The position numbers were made by a program, and so were the translations under genes. Source: Methanobacterium_D sp040373355 (GTDB taxonomy: Archaea; Methanobacteriota; Methanobacteria; Methanobacteriales; Methanobacteriaceae). From it: a stretch of DNA of 64,000 nt. The stretch covers positions 1,338,001 through 1,402,000 of the forward strand of contig NZ_CP166866.1 of assembly GCF_047495555.1 (NCBI RefSeq), written 5' to 3'. Position 1 is the first letter of the stretch, and every line of letters starts with the position of its first letter. Positions 17,911-25,366 of this stretch are shown here, in pieces. Below the pieces are notes generated by a model. The model was not told the origin of the DNA. It did not search any database and saw nothing but the letters and a program-made list of their open reading frames with translations.

Positions 17911-18471
17911 ATGTTATCTGAAGAAGAAGGAAAATTTTTAGTAGAACTTGCAAGAAAATCAATCAATTCTTTTATTAAAGAAAGAATCAAGATAGGAGTT
18001 CCTGAAGATACTCCTGAATCTTTAAAGGAAAATAGAGGGGCATTTGTTACTCTAAATAAGGATGAAATGCTTAGGGGATGTATAGGATACGTAGAACCAA
18101 TAGCACCACTCGCTAACGCAGTTATAGATGTTGCTATATCTGCTGCAGTAAATGATCCACGATTTTCACCAATAACAGTTAATGAACTAGAAGATCTTGA
18201 TATTGAAGTAAGTGTTCTTACACAACCAGAATTTATAGAAGTAGATAGACCTGAAGAATACATTGATAAGATAAAGATAGGTGAAGATGGCCTTATAATC
18301 GAAAGAGGGCCATATAAAGGGCTTTTATTGCCTCAAGTAGCTGTAGAATGGGGATGGAATGTAGAGGAATTCTTGTATAATACCTGTGTAAAAGCAGGAC
18401 TTACTGCTGATTGCTGGATATTTCCTGACGTAAAAATTTATAAATTTAGTTCTCAGATATTTCAGGACTAA
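17911..18471 (+). CDS. AMMECR1 domain protein
   Basis: A 186-residue protein of the AMMECR1 family found in archaea and eukaryotes. The signature LRGCIGYVEP is present (about residues 53-62), as are AVNDPRFSP and the C-terminal EEFLYNTCVKAGL. The structure of archaeal members is known but their reaction is not. In many archaea it neighbours a MEMO1 homologue; here it follows TldD with a GGGGG ribosome site. It ends 38 bases before the convergent hemerythrin gene. Confidence 0.92.
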   Translation: MLSEEEGKFLVELARKSINSFIKERIKIGVPEDTPESLKENRGAFVTLNKDEMLRGCIGYVEPIAPLANAVIDVAISAAVNDPRFSPITVNELEDLDIEVSVLTQPEFIEVDRPEEYIDKIKIGEDGLIIERGPYKGLLLPQVAVEWGWNVEEFLYNTCVKAGLTADCWIFPDVKIYKFSSQIFQD

Positions 18472-18508
18472 ATCCCTAATTTATTTTAAAATAAAATTAT
18501 TAGAAAAT

Positions 18509-18931
18509 TTAAAGATTTTCTAATTTTTGTTCTTCCATTATTTTTACGATATCATCTTCTGCTTCTTCACTTAAGACTTCTTCTGCTTTTGGAAAAAGTG
18601 CCTCTTCTTCACGGTCCACATGTTTTATGACTATATCATTAAGTTCCTTTAAATTCATCATCCATTCTGGATCTTTTTCACTTGTATTATCCAAATATAA
18701 AAGTTTTCTCCATGCCAAATCGTGTTCATATTCGTTTTGTTTAATCATCTCTTCATCTACAAATTCCATTGGTGGATAAAGTAAGCTTTCTTCTCCAGTC
18801 ATATGTACTTCTAACTTATTCTTTATTGCTGGGAATTTAGAATGGTCTCCAGTTTCAATAGTTTCTCTTAATAATTCCTTAACATTTTCATGATCTTCTT
18901 TTAAATTTTTATATAAATCTCCTTTAGTCAA
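18509..18931 (-). CDS. Hemerythrin HHE-type protein (TTG start)
   Basis: A 140-residue four-helix protein with hemerythrin-like His/Glu ligands: EDHENV near the start, HMTGEE in the second helix, NEYEHD in the third and HVDREE in the last. Such proteins bind a di-iron centre and handle O2, NO or iron in the cytoplasm. The frame has an ATG at 18946, but that ATG is part of the ribosome site (ATGGAGGTAG). TTG at 18931 lies at the right distance and gives exactly the length and N-terminal alignment of the second hemerythrin at 63555 (LTKGDLYKNLKEDH against MTYDKLYGMLEHDH). Confidence 0.88.
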   Translation of the reverse strand: MTKGDLYKNLKEDHENVKELLRETIETGDHSKFPAIKNKLEVHMTGEESLLYPPMEFVDEEMIKQNEYEHDLAWRKLLYLDNTSEKDPEWMMNLKELNDIVIKHVDREEEALFPKAEEVLSEEAEDDIVKIMEEQKLENL

Positions 18932-19187
18932 TGGAACTACCTCCATTTATTCTATTTACATAATTTATGTTTTAGAATGTTAATATATATTGTGAAAAAA
19001 TTATTAATTATTTTAATAAAAAACAAAAAAATCATAATTTATTAGTTAGAAAAAAAATCCTTATTAAGCCTTATGTGGGTATTCACATATTTATTAGGTA
19101 TTATTCAAAACGTCCAAATAGAATTGCTTTTGATTCAGCACTAGTTATAAATACAATTGTAAAAATACAATAAATAGGTGTTATTTA

Positions 19188-19436
19188 ATGCAGAAAATTA
19201 TTTTAATAGCTCTAATAATTCTAATAATGGTTCTTGGAGGATTTGTAATTAATGAGGTATTATCTATGAATAATTCTTCACAAAACGTAACTAATTCTAC
19301 CAATATAACTGTAAAGGAAAATATATCTTTAAATACAAAAAATTCGACCTATCAAAATAATAAGACCAAAGAAATACGTCACGAAGAAAAAAATGGTGAA
19401 AGAATATATATTATAACTTCAGATGAAGGGAATTAG
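19188..19436 (+). CDS. Small single-helix exported or membrane protein
   Basis: An 82-residue protein. Residues 4-24 form a strong hydrophobic helix after one Lys, and the rest is a polar tail with six N-x-S/T sequons that could be N-glycosylated on the outside. I do not recognise a family. AGGTG lies eight bases before the ATG. It stands alone, with AT-rich gaps on both sides. Alternatives are a signal-peptide-bearing small secreted peptide or a membrane regulator. Confidence 0.55.
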   Translation: MQKIILIALIILIMVLGGFVINEVLSMNNSSQNVTNSTNITVKENISLNTKNSTYQNNKTKEIRHEEKNGERIYIITSDEGN

Positions 19437-19852
19437 ATGTAAATATAATTTTATGAACTTATTTTTTGATTTAAATCATAATATCTTACTTATTTCTCTA
19501 TAAAAGTCTATCTAAATTTTTTTATTGAAATTATTTTAAATATGTATTAGAAAGAGTTTTTTAGAATTTTATTTCATATTAATTAATACAAAAAGAATAT
19601 ATTCTTTTAAATGAATATTGATATATAATAAAAAAGAGATATTTTGATATCATAATTCATGAAATTTATAATATATTATAAAGTCAATAGCTGTTTTTTG
19701 TTTATTTATTAAAAATAAGCGAATTAAACAATTTTAATAAGATAATATTAAACTATATGTCTTAAATCTTAAAAAGAAAGAATTTAAGTTATAATTTATC
19801 AATATTTGATTTTACTATTTTATGATTACAAAATTAAGGATAAAGTGATTAA
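19437..19852. other. AT-rich intergenic region, nothing recognised
   Basis: This is 416 bases of more than 80 percent A+T with stop codons in every frame. No palindrome cluster, RNA gene or repeat could be made out. The final part must hold the promoter of the NOG1-like gene. Confidence 0.5.
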
Positions 19853-20848
19853 ATGTTTATACCAACAGTACCAACGCCTGATGAAATGTTAGATAAAAGC
19901 TTCAGTAGGGCTAAAAAGGCGGCAAATAAAGTTAGGACTTCAAAAATACCAAGACATCAAAAATCTAAAAAAACAGAAGAAGCAAGAATAAAAACAGCAT
20001 TTCAAGTTACAAGAGATACCCTAAATAATTTGCTTGATAAAACTCCTCAAGTTGAGGAACTTCATATGTTTTATCAAGATTATATAGATGTTATGGTAGG
20101 TGTCGATGAGCTTAAAAAATCTCTTGGAGCTTTAAACTGGGCAGTAGGATTAATGACAAAACTAGAGAACGAATTTGTTTTTAAAGTAAGACGTTCAAGG
20201 CCAGAAAATGCAGCAAATGTAAGAAAAGCAGCATTTGGTAGAATATCATCAATTGTAAATCAAATAGGAAAAGAACTTGATTTTTTAGATTTTGTAAAAC
20301 AAAAATTAAGAAATATGCCTACAATTGATTTTGAAGCTTTTACTATCGTTATTGCAGGATTTCCAAACGTTGGAAAGTCAACACTCCTTAGACAAATTAC
20401 TCCAGCCGAACCTAAAGTAGCAGATTATCCATTTACAACTCACGGGATTCAAATAGGCCATTTTGAGAAAAAATGGAAGAAATATCAAATTATTGATACT
20501 CCTGGTCTTTTAGATAGACCTATACGAGATATGAATAATATTGAGCTTCGTGCAATGGTTGCACTTGAACACCTTGCAGATGTTATTTTATATATTTTTG
20601 ATGCTTCAGAAACTTCAGGTTATCCACTTGATGCTCAGATGCGTCTTTATGAAGAAATAGAACATGTTTTTGACACTCCAATCATTAATGTTTTTAACAA
20701 GATGGATTTAGTAGAAAGTAATAAGTATTTGGAAAAATATATTAGTAAACTGGATGAGCCTCTAATGATTTCAGCATCAAAAGGTTCTGGCGTAGAATTA
20801 ATTATTAATGAGCTGGAGGAATATAATGGAAGAAAAGAAAGTTATTAA
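19853..20848 (+). CDS. NOG1-like GTPase
   Basis: A 331-residue GTPase of the NOG1 group, implicated in large ribosomal subunit assembly. A helical N-terminal domain of about 165 residues precedes the G domain: G1 GFPNVGKST (about residues 171-179), G2 region PFTTHGI, G3 DTPGLLDRP, G4 NKMD (about 282-285) and G5 ISASKGSG. It is the archaeal short form without the eukaryotic C-terminal extension. AAGTGAT lies before the ATG. Its end overlaps the start of the Hsp20 gene by 23 bases, so the two are translationally coupled and tie ribosome assembly to a chaperone. Confidence 0.92.
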   Translation: MFIPTVPTPDEMLDKSFSRAKKAANKVRTSKIPRHQKSKKTEEARIKTAFQVTRDTLNNLLDKTPQVEELHMFYQDYIDVMVGVDELKKSLGALNWAVGLMTKLENEFVFKVRRSRPENAANVRKAAFGRISSIVNQIGKELDFLDFVKQKLRNMPTIDFEAFTIVIAGFPNVGKSTLLRQITPAEPKVADYPFTTHGIQIGHFEKKWKKYQIIDTPGLLDRPIRDMNNIELRAMVALEHLADVILYIFDASETSGYPLDAQMRLYEEIEHVFDTPIINVFNKMDLVESNKYLEKYISKLDEPLMISASKGSGVELIINELEEYNGRKESY

Positions 20849-21416
20849 AACCAGAAAAGAGTTAGAGATGGAAGAAGGTGGGGAAAAAGAAATTATGATG
20901 GAAAAAGAAGTAACAACAGAAGCAGATGAACCTGAAGTAGAAACAGAAACTACAACTGGAACATCAGCCACACCTATGGAGAAAAAAATAGAAAAAGGTA
21001 GAAATACTGCTCAAAAGATTTTTGAAGATATGATAAACACCTTCCGCGATAGACAGGGAGATTTTGAAAAGGCAATGTCTGAATATACGGCTTCTTCTGG
21101 TAAAATGGCTATGGATGTAGTAGAAACCGAAAATGAATTGATTGTAAAAGTTGATCTTCCAGGTGTTAGAAAAGAAGACATAGTAATTGACCTTACTGAA
21201 GATTCACTTGAAGTAATGGCTATATTTGCAGATGAATCTGAATTTAAAGGTGATAATTTCCTCAAGAAAGAAAGAAAATATGGTGAAGCAAAAAGAACTA
21301 TAAACTTCTCTCAAATGGTTAAAATTGAGGAAGCGACTGCTAAATTTGATAACGGTGTTTTAACAGTTATTATTCCTAAAGAAGAGAAAAAAAGACACCA
21401 GTTAACATTGGATTAA
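20826..21416 (+). CDS. Small heat shock protein (Hsp20/alpha-crystallin)
   Basis: A 196-residue small heat shock protein. An acidic, low-complexity N-terminal arm of about 80 residues, rich in Glu and Thr, precedes the alpha-crystallin domain (about residues 97-190: VETENELIVKVDLPGVRKEDI through FDNGVLTVIIPK). It should form oligomers that hold unfolding proteins. The frame extends upstream to 20808, but GGAGG at 20814-20818 supports the ATG at 20826. It overlaps the NOG1-like gene. A 9-base-pair hairpin follows at 21446. Confidence 0.92.
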   Translation: MEEKKVIKTRKELEMEEGGEKEIMMEKEVTTEADEPEVETETTTGTSATPMEKKIEKGRNTAQKIFEDMINTFRDRQGDFEKAMSEYTASSGKMAMDVVETENELIVKVDLPGVRKEDIVIDLTEDSLEVMAIFADESEFKGDNFLKKERKYGEAKRTINFSQMVKIEEATAKFDNGVLTVIIPKEEKKRHQLTLD

Positions 21417-21445
21417 TTCATAAAACCATATTCTATAAATAACAA

Positions 21446-21469
21446 TAAACGGCAGTGAAATGCCGTTTA
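21446..21469. terminator. Hairpin between convergent genes
   Basis: TAAACGGCA and TGCCGTTTA form a perfect 9-base-pair stem with a six-base loop, midway between the stops of hsp20 and the SIS gene. It is flanked by A/T tracts on both sides and could end transcripts from both directions. Confidence 0.65.
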
Positions 21470-21507
21470 AATAAAATTTATTTTTAATTAAAAATAATTT
21501 AAGGTAA

Positions 21508-22533
21508 TTAATATCTTACTTTTCCAATATGTCTTGTAGCGCCCGGATCTTCACCATTAAAGTGTGCAAGGTAGTAAATAAACCATTCAAGAGGTACTAC
21601 AAGTGTAAATGGTGCCATTAGGTTATTCATATCAGAATAATCTTTTATATTGTAAACAATGGATTTAACACCTATTTTTTCTCCAAATTCAATTGATTTT
21701 CGGGTCATTTCATCTCCAGGATAATCAGCATTTAAAAAGACTATGGGGATATCTTTTTCTGCCCTTTCAATTAACCCGTGTCTGAATTCACCAGAATATA
21801 ATGGACAGGCGTGCTTTAAAGCTCCTTCCATAAACATAGTCATTGCAAGTTTATATGCAAGTCCATAATTTGGTCCGCTTCCCATACAGTAAAATATCTC
21901 ATCATCCTTGAATTTTTGAGCTATTTCTTTACCTTCATCTTCTGTTTTTTTAATTAAATCTTCTGTAATCTCTGGAAGTCTTACAATATCGCTAAGAATT
22001 TCTTTTTTGATGTTTTTTGCATCTCCTTCATCTTCAGGTCCTTGCATATTGAATAGAATGTTATATAGGCTCATTAATTGAGTCATATAAGTTTTAGTTC
22101 CAAGAATAGCGCTTTCTGTCCCTCCTCTTGTAACTACTGTATCATCAGCTTCTTGAATCATGGTACACTGACCTTCATTTGTTATGGCTACAGTATAAAC
22201 GTCATTTTCTTTTGCATGCTTTAATGCAGCCACAGTATCTGCTGTTTCACCAGACTGTGATGTTAAAATAGCACCAGCATTTTCATAGCCAGTTTTTTTA
22301 TTGTAAAAGAATTCATATCCAGTATAAACTTCTATATTTTTATCAGAAATAAAATCAAGGGCGCTTTTAGCAGAATAACATGTTGAGAGAGAACTTCCAC
22401 AACCTAAAAGATATATTTTTTCAAATTCTTCAAATTGTTCTGCAATTTCTTTCATATGAGATTTTTCTTCCTTTAAAGTATCTTTCAAGGCTTTAGGTTG
22501 TTCTAAAATTTCTTCATACATTTTATATTTCAT
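21508..22533 (-). CDS. Double SIS-domain sugar isomerase/deaminase-like protein
   Basis: A 341-residue protein equivalent to the isomerase half of glucosamine-6-phosphate synthase, without the glutaminase domain. Two SIS modules are visible: YLLGCGSSLSTCYSAK and TSQSGETADTVAAL in the first, YCMGSGPNYGLAYKLA in the second, ending in ATRHIGKVRY. These bind phosphosugars. It could be a deaminating hexosamine isomerase or a FrlB/AgaS-like deglycase; the sequence does not decide. GAGGG lies before the ATG. A stem-loop cluster lies just upstream. Confidence 0.85.
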   Translation of the reverse strand: MKYKMYEEILEQPKALKDTLKEEKSHMKEIAEQFEEFEKIYLLGCGSSLSTCYSAKSALDFISDKNIEVYTGYEFFYNKKTGYENAGAILTSQSGETADTVAALKHAKENDVYTVAITNEGQCTMIQEADDTVVTRGGTESAILGTKTYMTQLMSLYNILFNMQGPEDEGDAKNIKKEILSDIVRLPEITEDLIKKTEDEGKEIAQKFKDDEIFYCMGSGPNYGLAYKLAMTMFMEGALKHACPLYSGEFRHGLIERAEKDIPIVFLNADYPGDEMTRKSIEFGEKIGVKSIVYNIKDYSDMNNLMAPFTLVVPLEWFIYYLAHFNGEDPGATRHIGKVRY

Positions 22534-22541
22534 AACTTTCC

Positions 22542-22615
22542 CTCAAAAAACTTGGTTTTTTGGGTTCAGGAAATGTGTCAAAAATCTAGATTTTTGAATA
22601 TACATTTCCTTCAAC
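22542..22615. repeat. Stem-loop cluster (copy B)
   Basis: Two perfect stem-loops (CAAAAAACTTGGTTTTTTG and TCAAAAATCTAGATTTTTGA) stand side by side, the second enclosed by a GGAAATGTG...TACATTTCC outer pair. They have the same style as copy A at 484-770. They lie in the 5' region of the SIS gene, so here the position argues against a simple terminator for that gene. Confidence 0.7.
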
Positions 22616-22655
22616 CTTAAAATTTCATCTATAAATTTTTATATTAAATTAATTT

Positions 22656-23210
22656 TTAATCTACCATTTCTTTATAGAGCTTTGCAATACATACTCCCAT
22701 TTCTGCAACTTCAACTGCAGTAGGGCCAATTAGAGAAATGGAAGGTTCTTTTCCCCATGCTCCTTTATGATATATTATATCTGGAACATCTCCTATTTTG
22801 TTGATAGCACTTTCAACTCCCCAGGGGATAGTGCTACCTTCAATATTTTTAACATCATCTGGTTCATCTCTTCTGTCATAAAAAGAGACCTTAAGACCTA
22901 ATTTTTCACATATTTTGATTATTTTTGGATTATATATAATATTCATGGCGCTACGTTTTCCATTGTCATATATCATGATACTTAGTACTAATCTTGCCAT
23001 ATGGGATGATGCACCAAATTCTGGAGCCATAAAAGCTCTTGGTTTACCATGTACAGTAGTTATTCGTCCAGGAATTCCTGCTACATCGTTAGTATTATCA
23101 GCATTTTCTTTTGCCATTACTATATTACTTCTTACTTCTGGAATGAGTGCAGTGAATTCTTTTGTTTTTTGTAGAATTTCAACGGCTTTTTTTAGGTTCT
23201 CTATTTCCAT
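22656..23210 (-). CDS. Stand-alone ThiN-type thiamine-phosphate synthase domain protein
   Basis: A 184-residue protein matching the ThiN domain, which in many archaea is the C-terminal part of ThiD-ThiN and makes thiamine phosphate. Conserved blocks are PEVRSNIVMA (about residues 24-33), DVAGIPGRI, PEFGASSHMARLVL and RSAMNIIYNP, then GVESAINKIGDVPDIIYHKGAWGKEPSISLIG. Single-domain ThiN proteins may be the synthase itself or a regulator. No ribosome site is visible; a TATA-like CCTTATATTTAG lies about 35 bases upstream, so the mRNA may be leaderless or nearly so. Confidence 0.85.
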   Translation of the reverse strand: MEIENLKKAVEILQKTKEFTALIPEVRSNIVMAKENADNTNDVAGIPGRITTVHGKPRAFMAPEFGASSHMARLVLSIMIYDNGKRSAMNIIYNPKIIKICEKLGLKVSFYDRRDEPDDVKNIEGSTIPWGVESAINKIGDVPDIIYHKGAWGKEPSISLIGPTAVEVAEMGVCIAKLYKEMVD

Positions 23211-23728
23211 GTCTATTAAATATGTATTTAACTAAATATAAGGGTTAGGATTAAATGGAAAACATTTAGTATTCTTTAAATGTAATCTCAAAATTTTTTT
23301 GTAATGTAATTAGAATACTTCCTTTCATTAATTGATATAAACTTAATTATTTCTAAAAAATTCACCTTATTTTTAAAATGTTACTAAATATTTATTTAAA
23401 TGATTAAAATAGCCATTTAAGGTTTTTATTAAATTATAAAGATTCATGTAAATAAAATTAACTAATGGGATAATATATTTCAGTGAATTAGGTGTTAAAT
23501 AGCTTTATGATGAACAATTAGCCTTTATGATGATAAATTTATTATAAAAATGGTTTTATAATCTCTAATCTATCTAGAAAATAAAATAAATGCAATAATT
23601 TAATCTTTTTATATATACATAGGTTAATGAATTCTTTAAATGGATAAAAAGTTATTTAAGCCGTTTATTTTTTGATTTTAAAACGCAATATTTATATATG
23701 GTCTTTAATTTATCATATTATAACTAAG
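23211..23728. other. AT-rich divergent intergenic region
   Basis: No gene was found. The right end holds the promoter of the first secreted glycosidase-like gene (TATA at 23691-23700) preceded by a TTTATTTTTTGATTTTA tract that recurs before the other genes of the set. The left end holds the ThiN promoter. Confidence 0.5.
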
Positions 23729-23773
23729 ATTCGTTGATGCAAATTCAATGGATAAATGGAGGCGGTATTAATT
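23691..23773 (+). promoter_or_regulatory. Structured leader with extended ribosome site and ATT start
   Basis: The TATA box TTTATATATG is at 23691-23700. A stem-loop lies at 23729-23753 (ATTCGTTGA with TCAATGGAT, two G-T pairs). The ribosome site GGAGG is at 23758-23762 within GGAGGCGGTATTA, and ATT at 23771 is in the start position. The order TATA, stem-loop, GGAGGCGGTA-, non-ATG start recurs at 28264-28352 and 29923-30013. Confidence 0.65.
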
Positions 23774-24931
23774 AAGAAACAAATGTTAATGGCAATAATG
23801 TTTATATTTGCTATTACATTAGCTTTAGGTGCTGTAAGTGCAGAGGAAACAGTAGGATCTCCTGATAATTCTTCTACATCAACTAATTCTTCGGATGAAG
23901 TTCATGGATACTGGATATGGGCTTCTGACGTTCATGATGCAGATGTTACTGAACTTAAAAATAATAACATAACTGATGTTTATGTTTTAACAAGATCAGT
24001 TTCAGGAAATACATACAATGCTCAATTACAAGAAGCTATAGCTAAATTTGGAGTGGCTAGTATAAAGGTACACTCATGGATTGTATGTTTTAAAGATGGA
24101 GATCATTTTGTTAATCCCTCGGGTTACTACTCATACAGTACACAGGTTTATGTTACAACAACTAAACGATGGGGATGGAAGGCAATTCCTTACAAAGTTA
24201 AAGTAAGAGCAGGGAAATATAAGGTGGGCAAGCGTTGGAAATATACATACAGATATGTTACCAAATATAAATACCGAAAGGGTTGGATATACACACCTAT
24301 TTACAGAACAGAAACAAGATCTGGCTACGATACTTCTTACAACGATAGATTAACCAACTATATTTCAGATATTTCTAATAATTACAATGTAACCGGTATT
24401 CATTTAGATTACGTACGTTATTCTGGAGTAGAAAAATATGGTAACGCTGCCTGGCAGCAGCCAGGTGGATCAGAAGCTGCAACCACCACAATAACTAGAT
24501 TTGTTCAAAAAATCCGTGAAAGAATAGATGCAATCAATAATCAAAATATAACCGGTAAATCATACATCCAGCTTTCAGCAGCAGTAATGCCTGAAGGTAC
24601 AACAAATGCTAGAACTTACGGACAGGACTATGGACAAATTGGAAAATACGTTGATTATCTCGTTCCAATGATTTACAAAGGAAACTATGGTAAAGATACA
24701 GCTTGGATTGGGGAAACAACAAGTAAAATAAAAGCTCTTTCAGGAAATAAAACAATAATTGCTGGTCTTCAGACATATTATTCAGACAACAATGCACATG
24801 GAATCCCTAAAGCCGAATTACAGACAGATATTGATACAGCAATAGGTAGTGGGGCATCTGGATTTGTTTTATTCAGATATGAAGCGCATAATACACATAC
24901 AGCAGATATAGATCATTACTTAGATGCTTAA
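23771..24931 (+). CDS. Secreted glycosidase-like (GHL10-type barrel) protein, probable ATT start
   Basis: A 386-residue exported protein. Started at ATT 23771 it reads IKKQMLMAIMFIFAITLALG, a good signal peptide; the in-frame ATG at 23756 is inside the ribosome site, and ATG at 23783 would lose the two lysines. Residues 43-380 resemble the GHL10/DUF187 glycoside-hydrolase-like barrel: GYWIWASDVH, KVHSWIVCFKDG, GIHLDYVRYSG, AVMPEG and VPMIYKGNYG. A roughly 55-residue Lys/Tyr/Trp/Arg-rich insert sits after CFKDGDHFVNPSGYYSY. It lacks the PMBR and peptidase domains of its neighbours. A role in pseudomurein sugar-chain cleavage is inferred from the paralogues. Confidence 0.75.
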   Translation: MKKQMLMAIMFIFAITLALGAVSAEETVGSPDNSSTSTNSSDEVHGYWIWASDVHDADVTELKNNNITDVYVLTRSVSGNTYNAQLQEAIAKFGVASIKVHSWIVCFKDGDHFVNPSGYYSYSTQVYVTTTKRWGWKAIPYKVKVRAGKYKVGKRWKYTYRYVTKYKYRKGWIYTPIYRTETRSGYDTSYNDRLTNYISDISNNYNVTGIHLDYVRYSGVEKYGNAAWQQPGGSEAATTTITRFVQKIRERIDAINNQNITGKSYIQLSAAVMPEGTTNARTYGQDYGQIGKYVDYLVPMIYKGNYGKDTAWIGETTSKIKALSGNKTIIAGLQTYYSDNNAHGIPKAELQTDIDTAIGSGASGFVLFRYEAHNTHTADIDHYLDA

Positions 24932-25278
24932 ATTTAATTTAAGTATCTTATTTTTATTTTTAACTTAAAATTATTACTATTGCATATTGGAATATATGCT
25001 ATTTTTAACCTTTAAAAATGTTTATAATAGTATTTAATTAAATTAATATTAATCTACATGATAATATTATTAAATGATTTATTTTAAATGTTTGAATTTA
25101 ATAAAAATTATATATTGGATTTATAAACTCTTTTATTTTCTTATTAAGAATTATAATTATTATATATCAAAATTAAAATGTTCTAGCTAATACTTAATAA
25201 GATTAAATCTTATTTTAAGGGTTTTGGTTAGAAAGAAGAGCTTTATAATGATATTTTTGTAAAAGTTAAATCAAAAAA
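24932..25278. other. AT-rich intergenic region
   Basis: This is about 350 bases with stop codons in every frame and no visible gene or repeat. The T-run at 24949-24961 may end the upstream transcript. Confidence 0.5.
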
Positions 25279-25366
25279 TTTATATGATTAAAAAGACCAT
25301 AAATTTCTTGTCAATAACTCCAAAACGGTGTTAATATGACATCTGAAAACTGGGAGGCAGATAATG
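25279..25366 (+). promoter_or_regulatory. Structured leader with ribosome site and ATG start
   Basis: The TATA box TTTATATG is at 25279-25286. A stem-loop (TGTCA with TGACA, extended by ATAAC with GTTAAT) spans 25309-25341, and GGAGGCAGATA follows at 25353-25363 with ATG at 25364. It has the same order as the three leaders with non-ATG starts, but an ordinary start codon and CAGATA in place of CGGTATA. Confidence 0.6.

Noticed and set aside
17817..18263. Long minus-strand open frame opposite tldD and the AMMECR1 gene
   Set aside because: Shadow of well-conserved genes on the other strand; composition is Ser/Thr/Ile-rich as expected from reversed codons and it has no ribosome site.
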